Part shown: one piece after another, positions 8,953-16,332 of the stretch | Layout of the letters: each line of letters opens with the position of its first letter | Position numbering within the stretch: the first letter of the stretch is position 1 | From: Microlunatus parietis | GTDB lineage: Bacteria; Actinomycetota; Actinomycetes; Propionibacteriales; Propionibacteriaceae | Assembly (NCBI RefSeq): GCF_013407955.1 | Contig: NZ_JACCBU010000001.1 | Coordinates: 5,704,001-5,768,000 of the forward strand | Reading direction: 5' to 3' | Length of the DNA stretch: 64,000 nt | Position numbers and translations under genes: made by a program | The notes under the pieces: model-generated | What the model saw: only the letters and a program-made list of their open reading frames with translations | What the model was told of the DNA's origin: nothing | Database searches by the model: none

Positions 8953-10517
8953 CAGATCTCCTCTGAGATGTTGGGAATTGCCGTGCGGTCGCCTCCTACC
9001 TCCGACAGGCGGAGGAGCCCGCGGAGTAGAGCGAACAAGCCTTCGTTGCTCCATCGATCGTCCTGGATCAGGTGGAGCAGCGCAGCCGTGTCACGCGCCG
9101 AGTACTGCTGCAGGTGATTGGCTTCCCAGTTGGCCAGCACGTCTCCACCGAACGAGCCCCACCAGTGTTCATCATGGATTGCGGTCAGTGCAGCGAATTC
9201 GTAGTTTCCAGTCAGTAGATTCACGCCGAAGCCCGTGCACTCCATCTGCCAGATTGCCGGGTCTTGATGCTCCATCAGCCACCGCATCGGTTCCGACAGC
9301 CGGCTCGGGTGGATCGGATCCGCCACGCCCTGACCGCCGAGCTCGAGGTCATCCCTGCCTAGGAGTTCCTCCTCAAGCTCGCGTTGGAGAGTCATAGACA
9401 GGTGCGCGTCGTCGGCGTAGTTAACGAGGGGCTGATGAAAGGCCTTCGGGATGACGGCCAGTTGCCCATTGGCATTGACGACCTGACCGGAGCGTTCCTG
9501 GATGAGAAGCACATAGTCTGCCGGCCAACCGGTCCGGCTCGCGGGGCGGGCCGCAGCGAACAATGAGAGCACTCCGCCGGCGGGCCTGCGGCTTCCGAGA
9601 TCTAGAGCGCTCAGAGGGGTGGGCAGGTACCGAGACCTCAGCGGCAAGCTGGACCAGTCTGCGCGGTCACTAACCAATCCGTCGACGAGCTCGGTCGCGA
9701 TCAGATCGGTGGTGAGTGCGTACTCGCGGAACTGACCAAGTTGAAACGTGCCTGAGATGCCAGCGGTGCGGTCGATCGTCACGCCAGTGAGCGCGTAAAG
9801 CTGGGCATCGAAGAATCGTGATCCAGTTGCCACGATCTCGGCGACCCGGTTGCTTGCAGCAGCATGCGCGGCATCGTCCAGATGGACCGGTCTGATGGGC
9901 GAACGATCAAGGTCGAATTGATCTTGGCCAGAACCCAATGGAACCGGGCCGGCGACCCAATCAGGCTGCACCAACATCGTCGTACGGATCGGGCCCGACG
10001 CCGTGCTCGCCTGGTACAAGCTCGCGTTCTCCGCTGCCGTCGGATACAGGCCGGCTACTGCATCCGCTAGTGCCGACCTTCCGACTTTGCTGCGCTGTCG
10101 CTTGATCCGACGGGAGGTGCGTGGGTCAAGCTCTGCGAGACGTGATGCAACCAGCGCCTCGGTTGTTCCATCAGGTAGCTCCGCCGCCTCATCCAGCCAG
10201 TCGATCGCGTTGATCAGATCCTGGTCAACGTGATCGAGCACCCCCGGCTCGGACGGAAGTGCCGTCGGATCAGGGGGAAGTAGTTGGGCGAAGCGCGCTC
10301 GCTCATCCTCATCCGCGTCGCGATGAGCGGTGTCAAGAATCTGCTGCATCACCGGCACGGGAACTACTGCGGGTTTGGCATGCCAATTCGCAACCGTGCG
10401 AACGGCGATCCCTAGCCGTGCCGCGAACGCTTCGTTGCTGAGCCGGAATGCGCGCTGTAGCGCGGTAGCTTCCTGACCTGTCCAGGTGTCGATGACCCGC
10501 ATGTTCAGCTCCCGCAT
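8952..10517 (-). CDS. Helix-turn-helix regulator with Nudix-like C-terminal domain
   Basis: A protein of 521 residues. Residues 15-50 form an XRE-like helix-turn-helix (LSNEAFAARLGIAVRTVANW). A long middle region has no assigned domain. Near residue 380 a degenerate Nudix box appears: RELEEELL matches the R-E-U-x-E-E core, but the preceding Glu and the following Gly are missing, so hydrolysis is doubtful. The Pif immunity factor of the actinomycete element pSAM2 also carries a Nudix motif, which makes an entry-exclusion role worth considering. ATG 10502 (MRVIDTW) also has a good ribosome binding site and would shorten the protein by 5 residues. The gene is coupled to the cupin gene. Confidence 0.78.
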   Translation of the reverse strand: MRELNMRVIDTWTGQEATALQRAFRLSNEAFAARLGIAVRTVANWHAKPAVVPVPVMQQILDTAHRDADEDERARFAQLLPPDPTALPSEPGVLDHVDQDLINAIDWLDEAAELPDGTTEALVASRLAELDPRTSRRIKRQRSKVGRSALADAVAGLYPTAAENASLYQASTASGPIRTTMLVQPDWVAGPVPLGSGQDQFDLDRSPIRPVHLDDAAHAAASNRVAEIVATGSRFFDAQLYALTGVTIDRTAGISGTFQLGQFREYALTTDLIATELVDGLVSDRADWSSLPLRSRYLPTPLSALDLGSRRPAGGVLSLFAAARPASRTGWPADYVLLIQERSGQVVNANGQLAVIPKAFHQPLVNYADDAHLSMTLQRELEEELLGRDDLELGGQGVADPIHPSRLSEPMRWLMEHQDPAIWQMECTGFGVNLLTGNYEFAALTAIHDEHWWGSFGGDVLANWEANHLQQYSARDTAALLHLIQDDRWSNEGLFALLRGLLRLSEVGGDRTAIPNISEEI

Positions 10518-10528
10518 TTCATCCCCGC

Positions 10529-10543
10529 TGCACGTTCAGTGCA
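10529..10543. promoter_or_regulatory. Candidate operator upstream of the helix-turn-helix/Nudix gene
   Basis: TGCAC-GTTCA-GTGCA, a 5-bp inverted repeat with a 5-bp spacer, lies 12 bp upstream of the regulator start codon. It partly overlaps the palindrome AGTGCACT. The position suits autoregulation. Confidence 0.4.
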
Positions 10544-10641
10544 CTACCGATGCATGGTTCGCCTCGCCCCACCAGTATTCACTGGTTTCCATGGAACCAA
10601 GGGGATCGGCAGGACACAGGGCTCGCGGCCAGCTCGTGTGG

Positions 10642-10980
10642 TCAACGGAGTTCATCGAGTTTCAACTCCAAGGCCTCGACGCGGGCGGCAAGCAGTGCAA
10701 TCTCCTTGCGGAGCGAGGAGATGTCATTTTCAGCAGCATCGTTCGTCGCCGCGGGAATCACGTACACGCCCCTGGTTCCATGCGATCGAACGAGGCCTTC
10801 TCGTTGGAGTTCATCGACGGCCTTCTGTGCCGTCGGGATCGCGACGCCGTAGGTCCGAGCAAGTGCCCGGCCGGCCGGGAGCTTCGCGCCTGGTGGGAGT
10901 TCGCCGGAGCTGATCGCAGCTCGCAGTGCGTCGGCGATCTGCAGGTACGGCGGCTGGGGGGCCCCTGCGTCGATGGTCAT
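10642..10980 (-). CDS. GntR-family transcriptional repressor
   Basis: A short GntR protein of 112 residues (119 if the in-frame GTG at 11001 is used). The winged helix-turn-helix occupies residues 10-75 (YLQIADALRAAISSGELPPG, then QKAVDELQREGLVRS). The C-terminus is a coiled coil (LRKEIALLAARVEALELKL) instead of a ligand-binding domain, suggesting dimerisation without an effector pocket. It is divergent from the excisionase-like gene, and repeated TTGACCTATGTCAA-type sites fill the gap. KorSA, the repressor of the actinomycete element pSAM2, is also GntR-family. The inferred role is to keep transfer genes silent. Confidence 0.88.
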   Translation of the reverse strand: MTIDAGAPQPPYLQIADALRAAISSGELPPGAKLPAGRALARTYGVAIPTAQKAVDELQREGLVRSHGTRGVYVIPAATNDAAENDISSLRKEIALLAARVEALELKLDELR

Positions 10981-11008
10981 AGGAAGACCGTAGCCGCTCA
11001 CTGACGAG

Positions 11009-11081
11009 TTGACCTATGTCAACGAGCCGGAACTGTTGTAAAGACTGATGACCATGGTTAAACTATGTCAAGAATAGTCAA
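11009..11081. promoter_or_regulatory. Divergent control region with repeated GntR-type operators
   Basis: TTGACCTATGTCAA (11009-11022, arms TTGAC/GTCAA) is repeated as TTAAACTATGTCAA (11058-11071; 12 of 14 positions agree), with a further half-site TAGTCAA at 11075-11081. TAAACT at 11059-11064 looks like a rightward -10 box inside the second copy. The region separates the GntR repressor gene from the excisionase-like gene, so one protein could control both directions. Confidence 0.68.
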
Positions 11082-11100
11082 CTGGAAGGAAGTGGAAGCT

Positions 11101-11418
11101 ATGCCAACACCTGTGACGGGTGAGGGCTCGGTTCAGCCGAGCGGCATCGATCTGACTGAGCGGCTCGCTGAGCAGGCCGTTGCGGTCTCGGCCGACGAGA
11201 GCCCGACCAAGCAGTTGCTCACGATCAAGGAGTTCGCCGCGTTCGCGGGCATTTCGGCGATGACCGTCTACCGCCTCATTCACTCGGGAGACTTTCCGGC
11301 TGTCCGGGTGGGGCGGCGCCTGTTCGTGCCTGCCCGACTCATGGAGGACCTGGGCAATGCAGCGCTTGCCCAGGGCCGCGTCGTGACGGCAACCGACTGG
11401 CAGGGGGCCAGGGAATGA
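11101..11418 (+). CDS. Excisionase-like helix-turn-helix protein (MerR/HTH_17 type)
   Basis: A 105-residue protein. Residues 39-90 carry the compact winged helix-turn-helix shared by excisionases and BldC-like proteins (LLTIKEFAAFAGI, then MTVYRLIHSGDFPAVRVGRR). The N-terminal 35 residues look disordered. ATG 11101 is chosen because GGAAGGAAG lies 8 nt upstream; ATG 11065 falls inside the operator region. It lies 16 kb from the recombinase, so it may act as a recombination directionality factor or as an activator of the mobilisation operon, whose first gene overlaps its stop (ATGA at 11415). Confidence 0.8.
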   Translation: MPTPVTGEGSVQPSGIDLTERLAEQAVAVSADESPTKQLLTIKEFAAFAGISAMTVYRLIHSGDFPAVRVGRRLFVPARLMEDLGNAALAQGRVVTATDWQGARE

Positions 11419-11440
11419 GCACACCACGGAGAGATCGAGA

Positions 11441-11504
11441 CCGGCCCCGCCCAGGCGCCAACCAGACCGGGGCCGGTTCTCCGACAACCCAGCTAGGAGC
11501 AGCG
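11441..11504 (+). repeat. Stem-loop element, copy 1 of a duplicated segment
   Basis: Positions 11446-11504 are 54/59 identical to 27630-27688. The segment contains a perfect 9-bp stem, CCGGCCCCG (11441-11449) with CGGGGCCGG (11468-11476), and an 18-nt loop that is identical in both copies. One stem pair changes C-G to T-A in copy 2, a compensatory change. Copy 1 ends at a strong GGAGGT ribosome binding site 8 nt before ATG 11517. The frame from ATG 11415 also reads through it, so it could be a leader peptide as well as an RNA element. Confidence 0.7.
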
Positions 11505-11516
11505 GAGGTATCAATC

Positions 11517-11951
11517 ATGACGGGTCGGGCTGTGTCGGCGGAGGCGTGGGTGCCTCGGTTGGGCACGTTGAAGGTGTTGCCGGCGGAGCGGGCTGCGTTG
11601 GTTCGCGGTTTGTTCGAGCTGGCGGCGTGGGTTTGTGATCATCCGGAGTTGCCGTTGCCGGCGGTGTCGGCGCGGGTGCCGTCGGGATATCACGCCCACG
11701 ATGTTGTCGACGCGGTCGCCGGTTCGACTGGCATGGAGCCGTTCACGGAGTGTGATCGGCGGAAGTACGCGGTCGAGGCGGGGTTTGGTCCGGTGCGGCT
11801 GTCGTGCATCGCGTACGGGCCGCGGGTGTTGCGTGAGTCTCGGGTCCAGCCGGGAGCGCCGCGCGGTGGAAAGTCGACCGCGCTGCTTGGCCACGTCGCG
11901 GCAGGCCGAGCGGTCGATCCGGCGTCCTTTGGTCTAGGGGTGTCGTCGTGA
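11517..11951 (+). CDS. Hypothetical protein, first gene of the mobilisation operon
   Basis: A 144-residue protein from ATG 11517, which has GGAGGT 8 nt upstream. An in-frame ATG at 11415 overlaps the previous stop and would add 34 residues encoded by the duplicated stem-loop segment. The N-terminal half is a helical bundle (ALVRGLFELAAWVCDHPELP). Near the C-terminus GAPRGGKSTAL resembles a P-loop, but no other ATPase motif follows, so this may be chance. Its stop overlaps the coupling-protein start (GTGA). Function unknown. Confidence 0.65.
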   Translation: MTGRAVSAEAWVPRLGTLKVLPAERAALVRGLFELAAWVCDHPELPLPAVSARVPSGYHAHDVVDAVAGSTGMEPFTECDRRKYAVEAGFGPVRLSCIAYGPRVLRESRVQPGAPRGGKSTALLGHVAAGRAVDPASFGLGVSS

Positions 11952-14026
11952 GGCGGCCGACAGAGAAGGAAGGCCTGGTCATGCCGTGGGCCGGCCTGGT
12001 CGGGCTGGCGTTGTTGATCTTGGGTGGCGCGATGTTGGCCGCGCACCTGCCGGTGGGCTTGTGGGTGATCTTGACCGGTGCCGCGTCGGTGATCATGTTC
12101 TGCCTGGTGTTTTGGCGGCTGGTCGTCGGCGGGATCTTGTCGGGCGGGTTCTGGCTGGCTCTGATCGGCGCGCTGTGGCTGTTGCAGCCGGGGATTCCGT
12201 TGAAGCAGTACGGGTGGATTCCGCTCGCGGTTGGCGCGGTCGTGGTGTTGATCATGCTTGCCCGGTTGTCGCATCGTCGGACGGGATCGGGTGGTCTGGT
12301 GCGGCGTTGGTCGCGGCGGCTTGCTCAGCAGGATGGTGTGGCGTCGTGGTGGGTGTTGTGGCGGCGGGCGTCGGCGTTCGCGCTGCGCCGTAAGGCCCAC
12401 ATCCTGCGGCCGTCGCTGCGGGACGTGTCGTGGTGGGTGCGTTGGTTCAAGCTCTCGGCGACCGAGCTGGGCACTCGGCTGGCGAAGGTTGGAATGTTCG
12501 GGATCTGGTCGCCGATCGAGGACGTCACGCTCAGGTTTGGTGGGCCGCGGATCGGTAAGTCGGGCGAGATGGCCGGGCGGATCTTGGACGCGCCGGGCGC
12601 GGTTATCTGCACTTCCACCCGGACGGATCTGATCGACAATACCGAGCTGCTGCGCGGCAAGGTTGGTCCGCTGTATGTGTTCAATCCGAACGGGTTGGCG
12701 AAGCTGGAATCGACGTTGACGTTCGACCCGCTGGCCGGGTGTGAGGCGCCGGCCGTGGCGATGTACCGGGCTGAGGACTTGATCGAGGGCGGTTCGCCGG
12801 GTGACGGCGGCGACGGTGATCGGAAGTTCTGGCTGCTGCAGGCGGCGCAGGCGTTGTCGACGATGCTGCACGCCGCGGCCCTGGGCCGGGCGGCGGGCGG
12901 CGAGTACGGCATGAGTGACGTGCACGATTGGGCCGCGCAGCCGTCGAAGGACGTCAAGGAGCTGGTTACGCGGCTGCTGAGGCGGTCGCCGGCGGCGAAG
13001 GCGTTCACGGCGCAGGCCGTCCAGTTCTTCGACAACAACGAGCGGACCCAGTCGTCGATCACGACGACGATCCTGCCCGCGTTGCGCTGGATGATCTCCG
13101 AGACCGCGAGCGCCGCCGCGCGGCCGGGGGAGTCGATCGACGTGGCGAAGTTCCTTGACGAGAAAGGCACCCTGTATCTGCTCGGTGCCGAGGACGCCAG
13201 CACCGCCCCGTTGGTGACGGCGTTGACGGCGCATATCGCGCGGGAGGCACGCCGGATCGCGTCGGAGCAGCCGTCGGGTCGGCTGGATCCGTCGCTGACG
13301 ATGGTGTTGGACGAGGCCGCCCTGATCTGTCCGATTCCGTTGCCGGAGTGGACGTCCGACATGGGTGGCCGGAACATCACCATTCACATTGCGGCGCAGG
13401 GCCGGTCGCAGTTGCGGAAGCGGTGGGGCGATACCGGGGCGGGTTCGATCATGAACAACTCCGCGACCGTCCTCGTCTATGGCGGCGCCCGCGATACGGA
13501 TGATCTTGCGACCTACTCGAAGTTGGCCGGCGAGCGGGACGAGGACGTCGCGACGCATGATCACAGCTCGCGCGGCTACTCGACCACGAAACGGCGCCAG
13601 GCGATCCTGTCGGAGGCTCAGTTCGCGCAGTTGGAGCCGGGACAGGTCGTGATCATCGGACGGTCGATGCCGCCCGCGATCGGCAAGGTCGAGATGGTGT
13701 GGAAGCGCCACGACTTCCGCAAGGCCGCCCGGGCCAAGCAGCGGGCCGACAAGGCCGCCGACCGGCTGAACCGGCGGATCGCCACCGGGCGTCCAGCGCT
13801 GGTCGAGATCTCCTGGCGGTCCGGCTGGGCCGGGTTCCGTGCCTGGCTGGCCAGCCTCCGCCCGGCCGACCGGTTCACCCCGACCCTGTCCACGACCCGC
13901 CGGGTCGGTGACATCCCGGTCAGCCCGACCGACTTCAACACCGACACGGATCCGGTGTGGCCGACCGAACGTGACCGGCACCTGGTGGTCGTTCCGCCGG
14001 CCGATGACGATCGGAGCCGGTCATGA
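11948..14026 (+). CDS. VirD4/TraG-family conjugative coupling protein (T4CP)
   Basis: The membrane ATPase that brings the relaxase-DNA complex to a mating channel. The first 110 residues hold about four membrane helices. Walker A GPRIGKS is at residues 199-205 (a TraG-type variant) and Walker B MVLDEA has its Asp-Glu at 455-456, numbered from the GTG at 11948, which overlaps the previous stop. An ATG at 11981 with AAGGAAGG upstream is a good alternative start. The length of about 690 residues suits the family. It heads a run of ATGA-overlapping genes ending in the relaxase. Its presence with a MobF relaxase indicates single-stranded DNA transfer, not the FtsK/TraB double-stranded route usual in actinomycetes. 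Confidence 0.9.
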   Translation: MRRPTEKEGLVMPWAGLVGLALLILGGAMLAAHLPVGLWVILTGAASVIMFCLVFWRLVVGGILSGGFWLALIGALWLLQPGIPLKQYGWIPLAVGAVVVLIMLARLSHRRTGSGGLVRRWSRRLAQQDGVASWWVLWRRASAFALRRKAHILRPSLRDVSWWVRWFKLSATELGTRLAKVGMFGIWSPIEDVTLRFGGPRIGKSGEMAGRILDAPGAVICTSTRTDLIDNTELLRGKVGPLYVFNPNGLAKLESTLTFDPLAGCEAPAVAMYRAEDLIEGGSPGDGGDGDRKFWLLQAAQALSTMLHAAALGRAAGGEYGMSDVHDWAAQPSKDVKELVTRLLRRSPAAKAFTAQAVQFFDNNERTQSSITTTILPALRWMISETASAAARPGESIDVAKFLDEKGTLYLLGAEDASTAPLVTALTAHIAREARRIASEQPSGRLDPSLTMVLDEAALICPIPLPEWTSDMGGRNITIHIAAQGRSQLRKRWGDTGAGSIMNNSATVLVYGGARDTDDLATYSKLAGERDEDVATHDHSSRGYSTTKRRQAILSEAQFAQLEPGQVVIIGRSMPPAIGKVEMVWKRHDFRKAARAKQRADKAADRLNRRIATGRPALVEISWRSGWAGFRAWLASLRPADRFTPTLSTTRRVGDIPVSPTDFNTDTDPVWPTERDRHLVVVPPADDDRSRS

Positions 14027-14838
14027 CCATCAAGGGAGTGGGGGCTGTCGAGTTGTGGGACGGCCGATCCTGGCTCGGCCGGGTCGATGCGGATGGTCTG
14101 TTGTCGTTCCCGTTCGGATGGGCGCCGGATGGTTTGTTGACGCGGCGGCAGTTGCGTGAGGCCGGTTTGTCGCCGGGTGGTCAGGAGCCGTATGGGCGGA
14201 TCGTGTGGAAGCGGGAGCAGCGGTTCGCGTGGCTGTACCGGGAGGATCTGGCCGCACCGAAGCGGGTTCCGACTCCGGCGCAGCTCGCCGCCGTCGAGGC
14301 CGCGCTGGCCGCCCGCAGGGTCTGCGTCGAGTGCGGCCCGGTCGACCACACCGTCAGGACGACCGATCACCTGTGCGGCGACTGCTACGCCGCCATGGTC
14401 GACGGCGAAGTTGATCAAGTCGCCACTGATGAGGCGACGGACGAACTGAACGCCCTCTACCGGACGATCCCGGCCACGGACGACCCGTTCCGGGCCGACA
14501 TCGATCCCGACGAGGACCAGGTCGAGCCGATCGCGGCCCCGGCGGCGGAGACGGCCGTTCAAGATCAACACGGTCAAGATCAACAGGCCGTGGAGCACGA
14601 CGACGGGACCGGGCACGAACGGCCCGGTGGTGACCGGGCGCAGATCGCCGCGGTGTGGTCGGGGACCGAGGTCACGGATGCGTTGGAGCGGGCCCGGCGG
14701 GCCCTGGATGACCTGGTGGCCCGCCAACTCCGCACGAACAGCAGTCGCGCTGAGGATCCCGCCTGGCCGACGGCCGACACGACGCCGGCCGTCGCGGTCG
14801 ACGGCTACGAGGACTGGCGAGAGAGGGGTGTGGCATGA
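14023..14838 (+). CDS. RRQRL-motif-like zinc-binding protein
   Basis: A 271-residue protein. Near residue 45 it carries RRQLREAGLSPGGQ, matching the RRQ(R)L signature of a zinc-binding family common on actinobacterial mobile elements. At about residues 104-126 are two Cys pairs (CVECG and CGDC) that would form a zinc ribbon. The C-terminal half is acidic and probably disordered. ATGA overlaps link it to genes on both sides. A role in the transfer complex or its regulation is inferred from context; no biochemical function is known to me. Confidence 0.72.
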   Translation: MTIKGVGAVELWDGRSWLGRVDADGLLSFPFGWAPDGLLTRRQLREAGLSPGGQEPYGRIVWKREQRFAWLYREDLAAPKRVPTPAQLAAVEAALAARRVCVECGPVDHTVRTTDHLCGDCYAAMVDGEVDQVATDEATDELNALYRTIPATDDPFRADIDPDEDQVEPIAAPAAETAVQDQHGQDQQAVEHDDGTGHERPGGDRAQIAAVWSGTEVTDALERARRALDDLVARQLRTNSSRAEDPAWPTADTTPAVAVDGYEDWRERGVA

Positions 14839-15518
14839 CGATCACGATCGAGGAACGCGTCCAACTGTTGCAGCGTGGGCTGGCCGGGCTGGGTCGGGAG
14901 GTCGAGGCCACCCGTACGGCGCAGGCCGGGCTCGCGGACCGGGCGGGGCTGGAGCAGCTCGCCGAGGAGGTCCGCAAGCTGGCCGAGCAGGTCGCCGCGC
15001 TGCCGGACCTGCTGACGCCGGAGCCGGACCAGGTGCCGCCGGTCGAGTCCTGGCTGGCCGGGCTGCCGGACACGTTCACGCCGTCCGAGGTGCTGACCGA
15101 CCTCACGCAGTGGTTGCGGACGGTGTACCTGCAGTACGCCGACGGGGCGGCCGGGCTGCCGGAGTGCTGGCTGTGGCACCCGGAGGTGATCGAGGAACTG
15201 GTCTGGCTGATGCAGGCCTGGCGCGCCTCGTACCTGGGCCGGCCGTCGGTCCGGTCGGCCGCCGATTGGCACGACCGGATGCGGCCCGGCGTGGTCCGCC
15301 GGATCAGCGACTACGCCGGGAAGTGCTCCCTGGACCACCACCAGACCGATCAGGCGACCGGACGGCCGGACGTTCCGACCGCTACCGCAGCCGACGCGAT
15401 CGCCGCCTGGTGGGAGGGCCCGCACGACCGGCCCGCCCCAGTACCGACCGACGAGCAGCTCGCGGCCGCCGACGCGGCGTTCCACCGCCGCACCCGAACC
15501 CGAGGAGGACAGTCATGA
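14835..15518 (+). CDS. DUF4913-type protein
   Basis: A 227-residue protein. Residues 1-60 form an amphipathic coiled coil (LLQRGLAGLGREVEATRTAQ). Residues 80-165 carry the W-rich DUF4913 pattern (WLRTVYLQYADG, then CWLWHPEVIEELVWLMQAW and W-H-D-R-M-R-P-G-V). DUF4913 genes occur next to T4CP and relaxase genes in actinobacterial elements, so a transfer-accessory role is plausible. The coiled coil suggests oligomerisation or docking to another complex member. Coupled by ATGA overlaps on both sides. No signal peptide or membrane helix. Confidence 0.75.
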   Translation: MTITIEERVQLLQRGLAGLGREVEATRTAQAGLADRAGLEQLAEEVRKLAEQVAALPDLLTPEPDQVPPVESWLAGLPDTFTPSEVLTDLTQWLRTVYLQYADGAAGLPECWLWHPEVIEELVWLMQAWRASYLGRPSVRSAADWHDRMRPGVVRRISDYAGKCSLDHHQTDQATGRPDVPTATAADAIAAWWEGPHDRPAPVPTDEQLAAADAAFHRRTRTRGGQS

Positions 15519-15886
15519 CCACCACCTGGAACGAGTATTGGGCCCGCGTCGGCAGTGAGGAATGGCTCGCCGCGAAGGCGCTGCTTGAACTCTCACCGGC
15601 CGTACGCCGAGATGCGAGCTTGTGGCTGCTCGCCGTCGGCGACGACCGGCGCGATCCGTGGCAGGCCTGGGTTGACGACGTCGACACCCGGGGCCGCGGC
15701 TGGTCCAGCACCGAACGCCGCCTCTACGCGATCGTGGCGAGCCTGACGACCGGCCGACTGCTCGACCTGTCCACGATCGCCAATCTCGGCTCGTGGGAGA
15801 CCGCCGCCTGGGCGATCTTGGTCGACTGGGGCACCGGCGGCAACAACCGCGAGTACCCCGGCCGGGCTCGGGTGGTCGCACGATGA
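15515..15886 (+). CDS. Hypothetical protein in the mobilisation operon (123 aa)
   Basis: Starts in an ATGA overlap with the DUF4913 gene and has GAGGAGG about 7 nt upstream. It is a small, soluble, Trp-rich helical protein (WNEYWARVGSEEWLAAKALLEL, quoted in part, then WLLAVGDDRRDPWQAW). No known domain is recognised. The tight overlap with both neighbours supports a real gene expressed in stoichiometry with the transfer proteins. Confidence 0.68.
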   Translation: MTTTWNEYWARVGSEEWLAAKALLELSPAVRRDASLWLLAVGDDRRDPWQAWVDDVDTRGRGWSSTERRLYAIVASLTTGRLLDLSTIANLGSWETAAWAILVDWGTGGNNREYPGRARVVAR

Positions 15887-16332
15887 TCAGCCTCACGCAG
15901 ATCCGGTGGGCCGTCCTCGACCGGTTCGAGGACCTGGCCGTCAAGGCCGTCCGCTGCCGCCGGCCGTTCACGCGGCTGGTGGAGCCGTGGTCGTCGGCAC
16001 TCGTCCTGTCCTGGGCTGACGTCGAGCTGGGCCGGGTACCGGTGGCCGGCGGGCTTCACCAAGACGGTTGGGACGGGCATTGGCGGGCCTGGCTCATGGT
16101 CGGGCCGGTCGAGTTCGACCTGTCCCGCCGTGCGGTGACTCGTGCGATCGCCGCGTGCGACCGCGCCCGCTTTCACCAGTTCGCCGACGTTCGGATCGGG
16201 CCCGTCTCGGTGGCGGCCCAGCCGGACCTTCGCGCCGCGATCCGGAGCGAGTTGATCAAGCTCGCGCGCCAACTCGACCCGCCGCCACCGATCGGCAAGC
16301 CGCTTCCCCTCACTTCTGGAGGTCTGTCATGA
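15883..16332 (+). CDS. Hypothetical protein in the mobilisation operon (149 aa)
   Basis: Starts in an ATGA overlap. The sequence alternates short beta strands and helices with several conserved-looking Trp and Arg residues (DGWDGHWRAWLMVGPVEFDL) and ends in a Pro-rich tail (LDPPPPIGKPLPL). No signal peptide, transmembrane helix or known motif is seen. It sits between two other small operon members upstream of the DUF2637 membrane protein. Function unknown. Confidence 0.66.
   Translation: MISLTQIRWAVLDRFEDLAVKAVRCRRPFTRLVEPWSSALVLSWADVELGRVPVAGGLHQDGWDGHWRAWLMVGPVEFDLSRRAVTRAIAACDRARFHQFADVRIGPVSVAAQPDLRAAIRSELIKLARQLDPPPPIGKPLPLTSGGLS

Noticed and set aside
11517-11951. P-loop ATPase based on GAPRGGKST
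   Set aside because: The motif is near the C-terminus with no room for a nucleotide-binding fold and no Walker B; probably chance.
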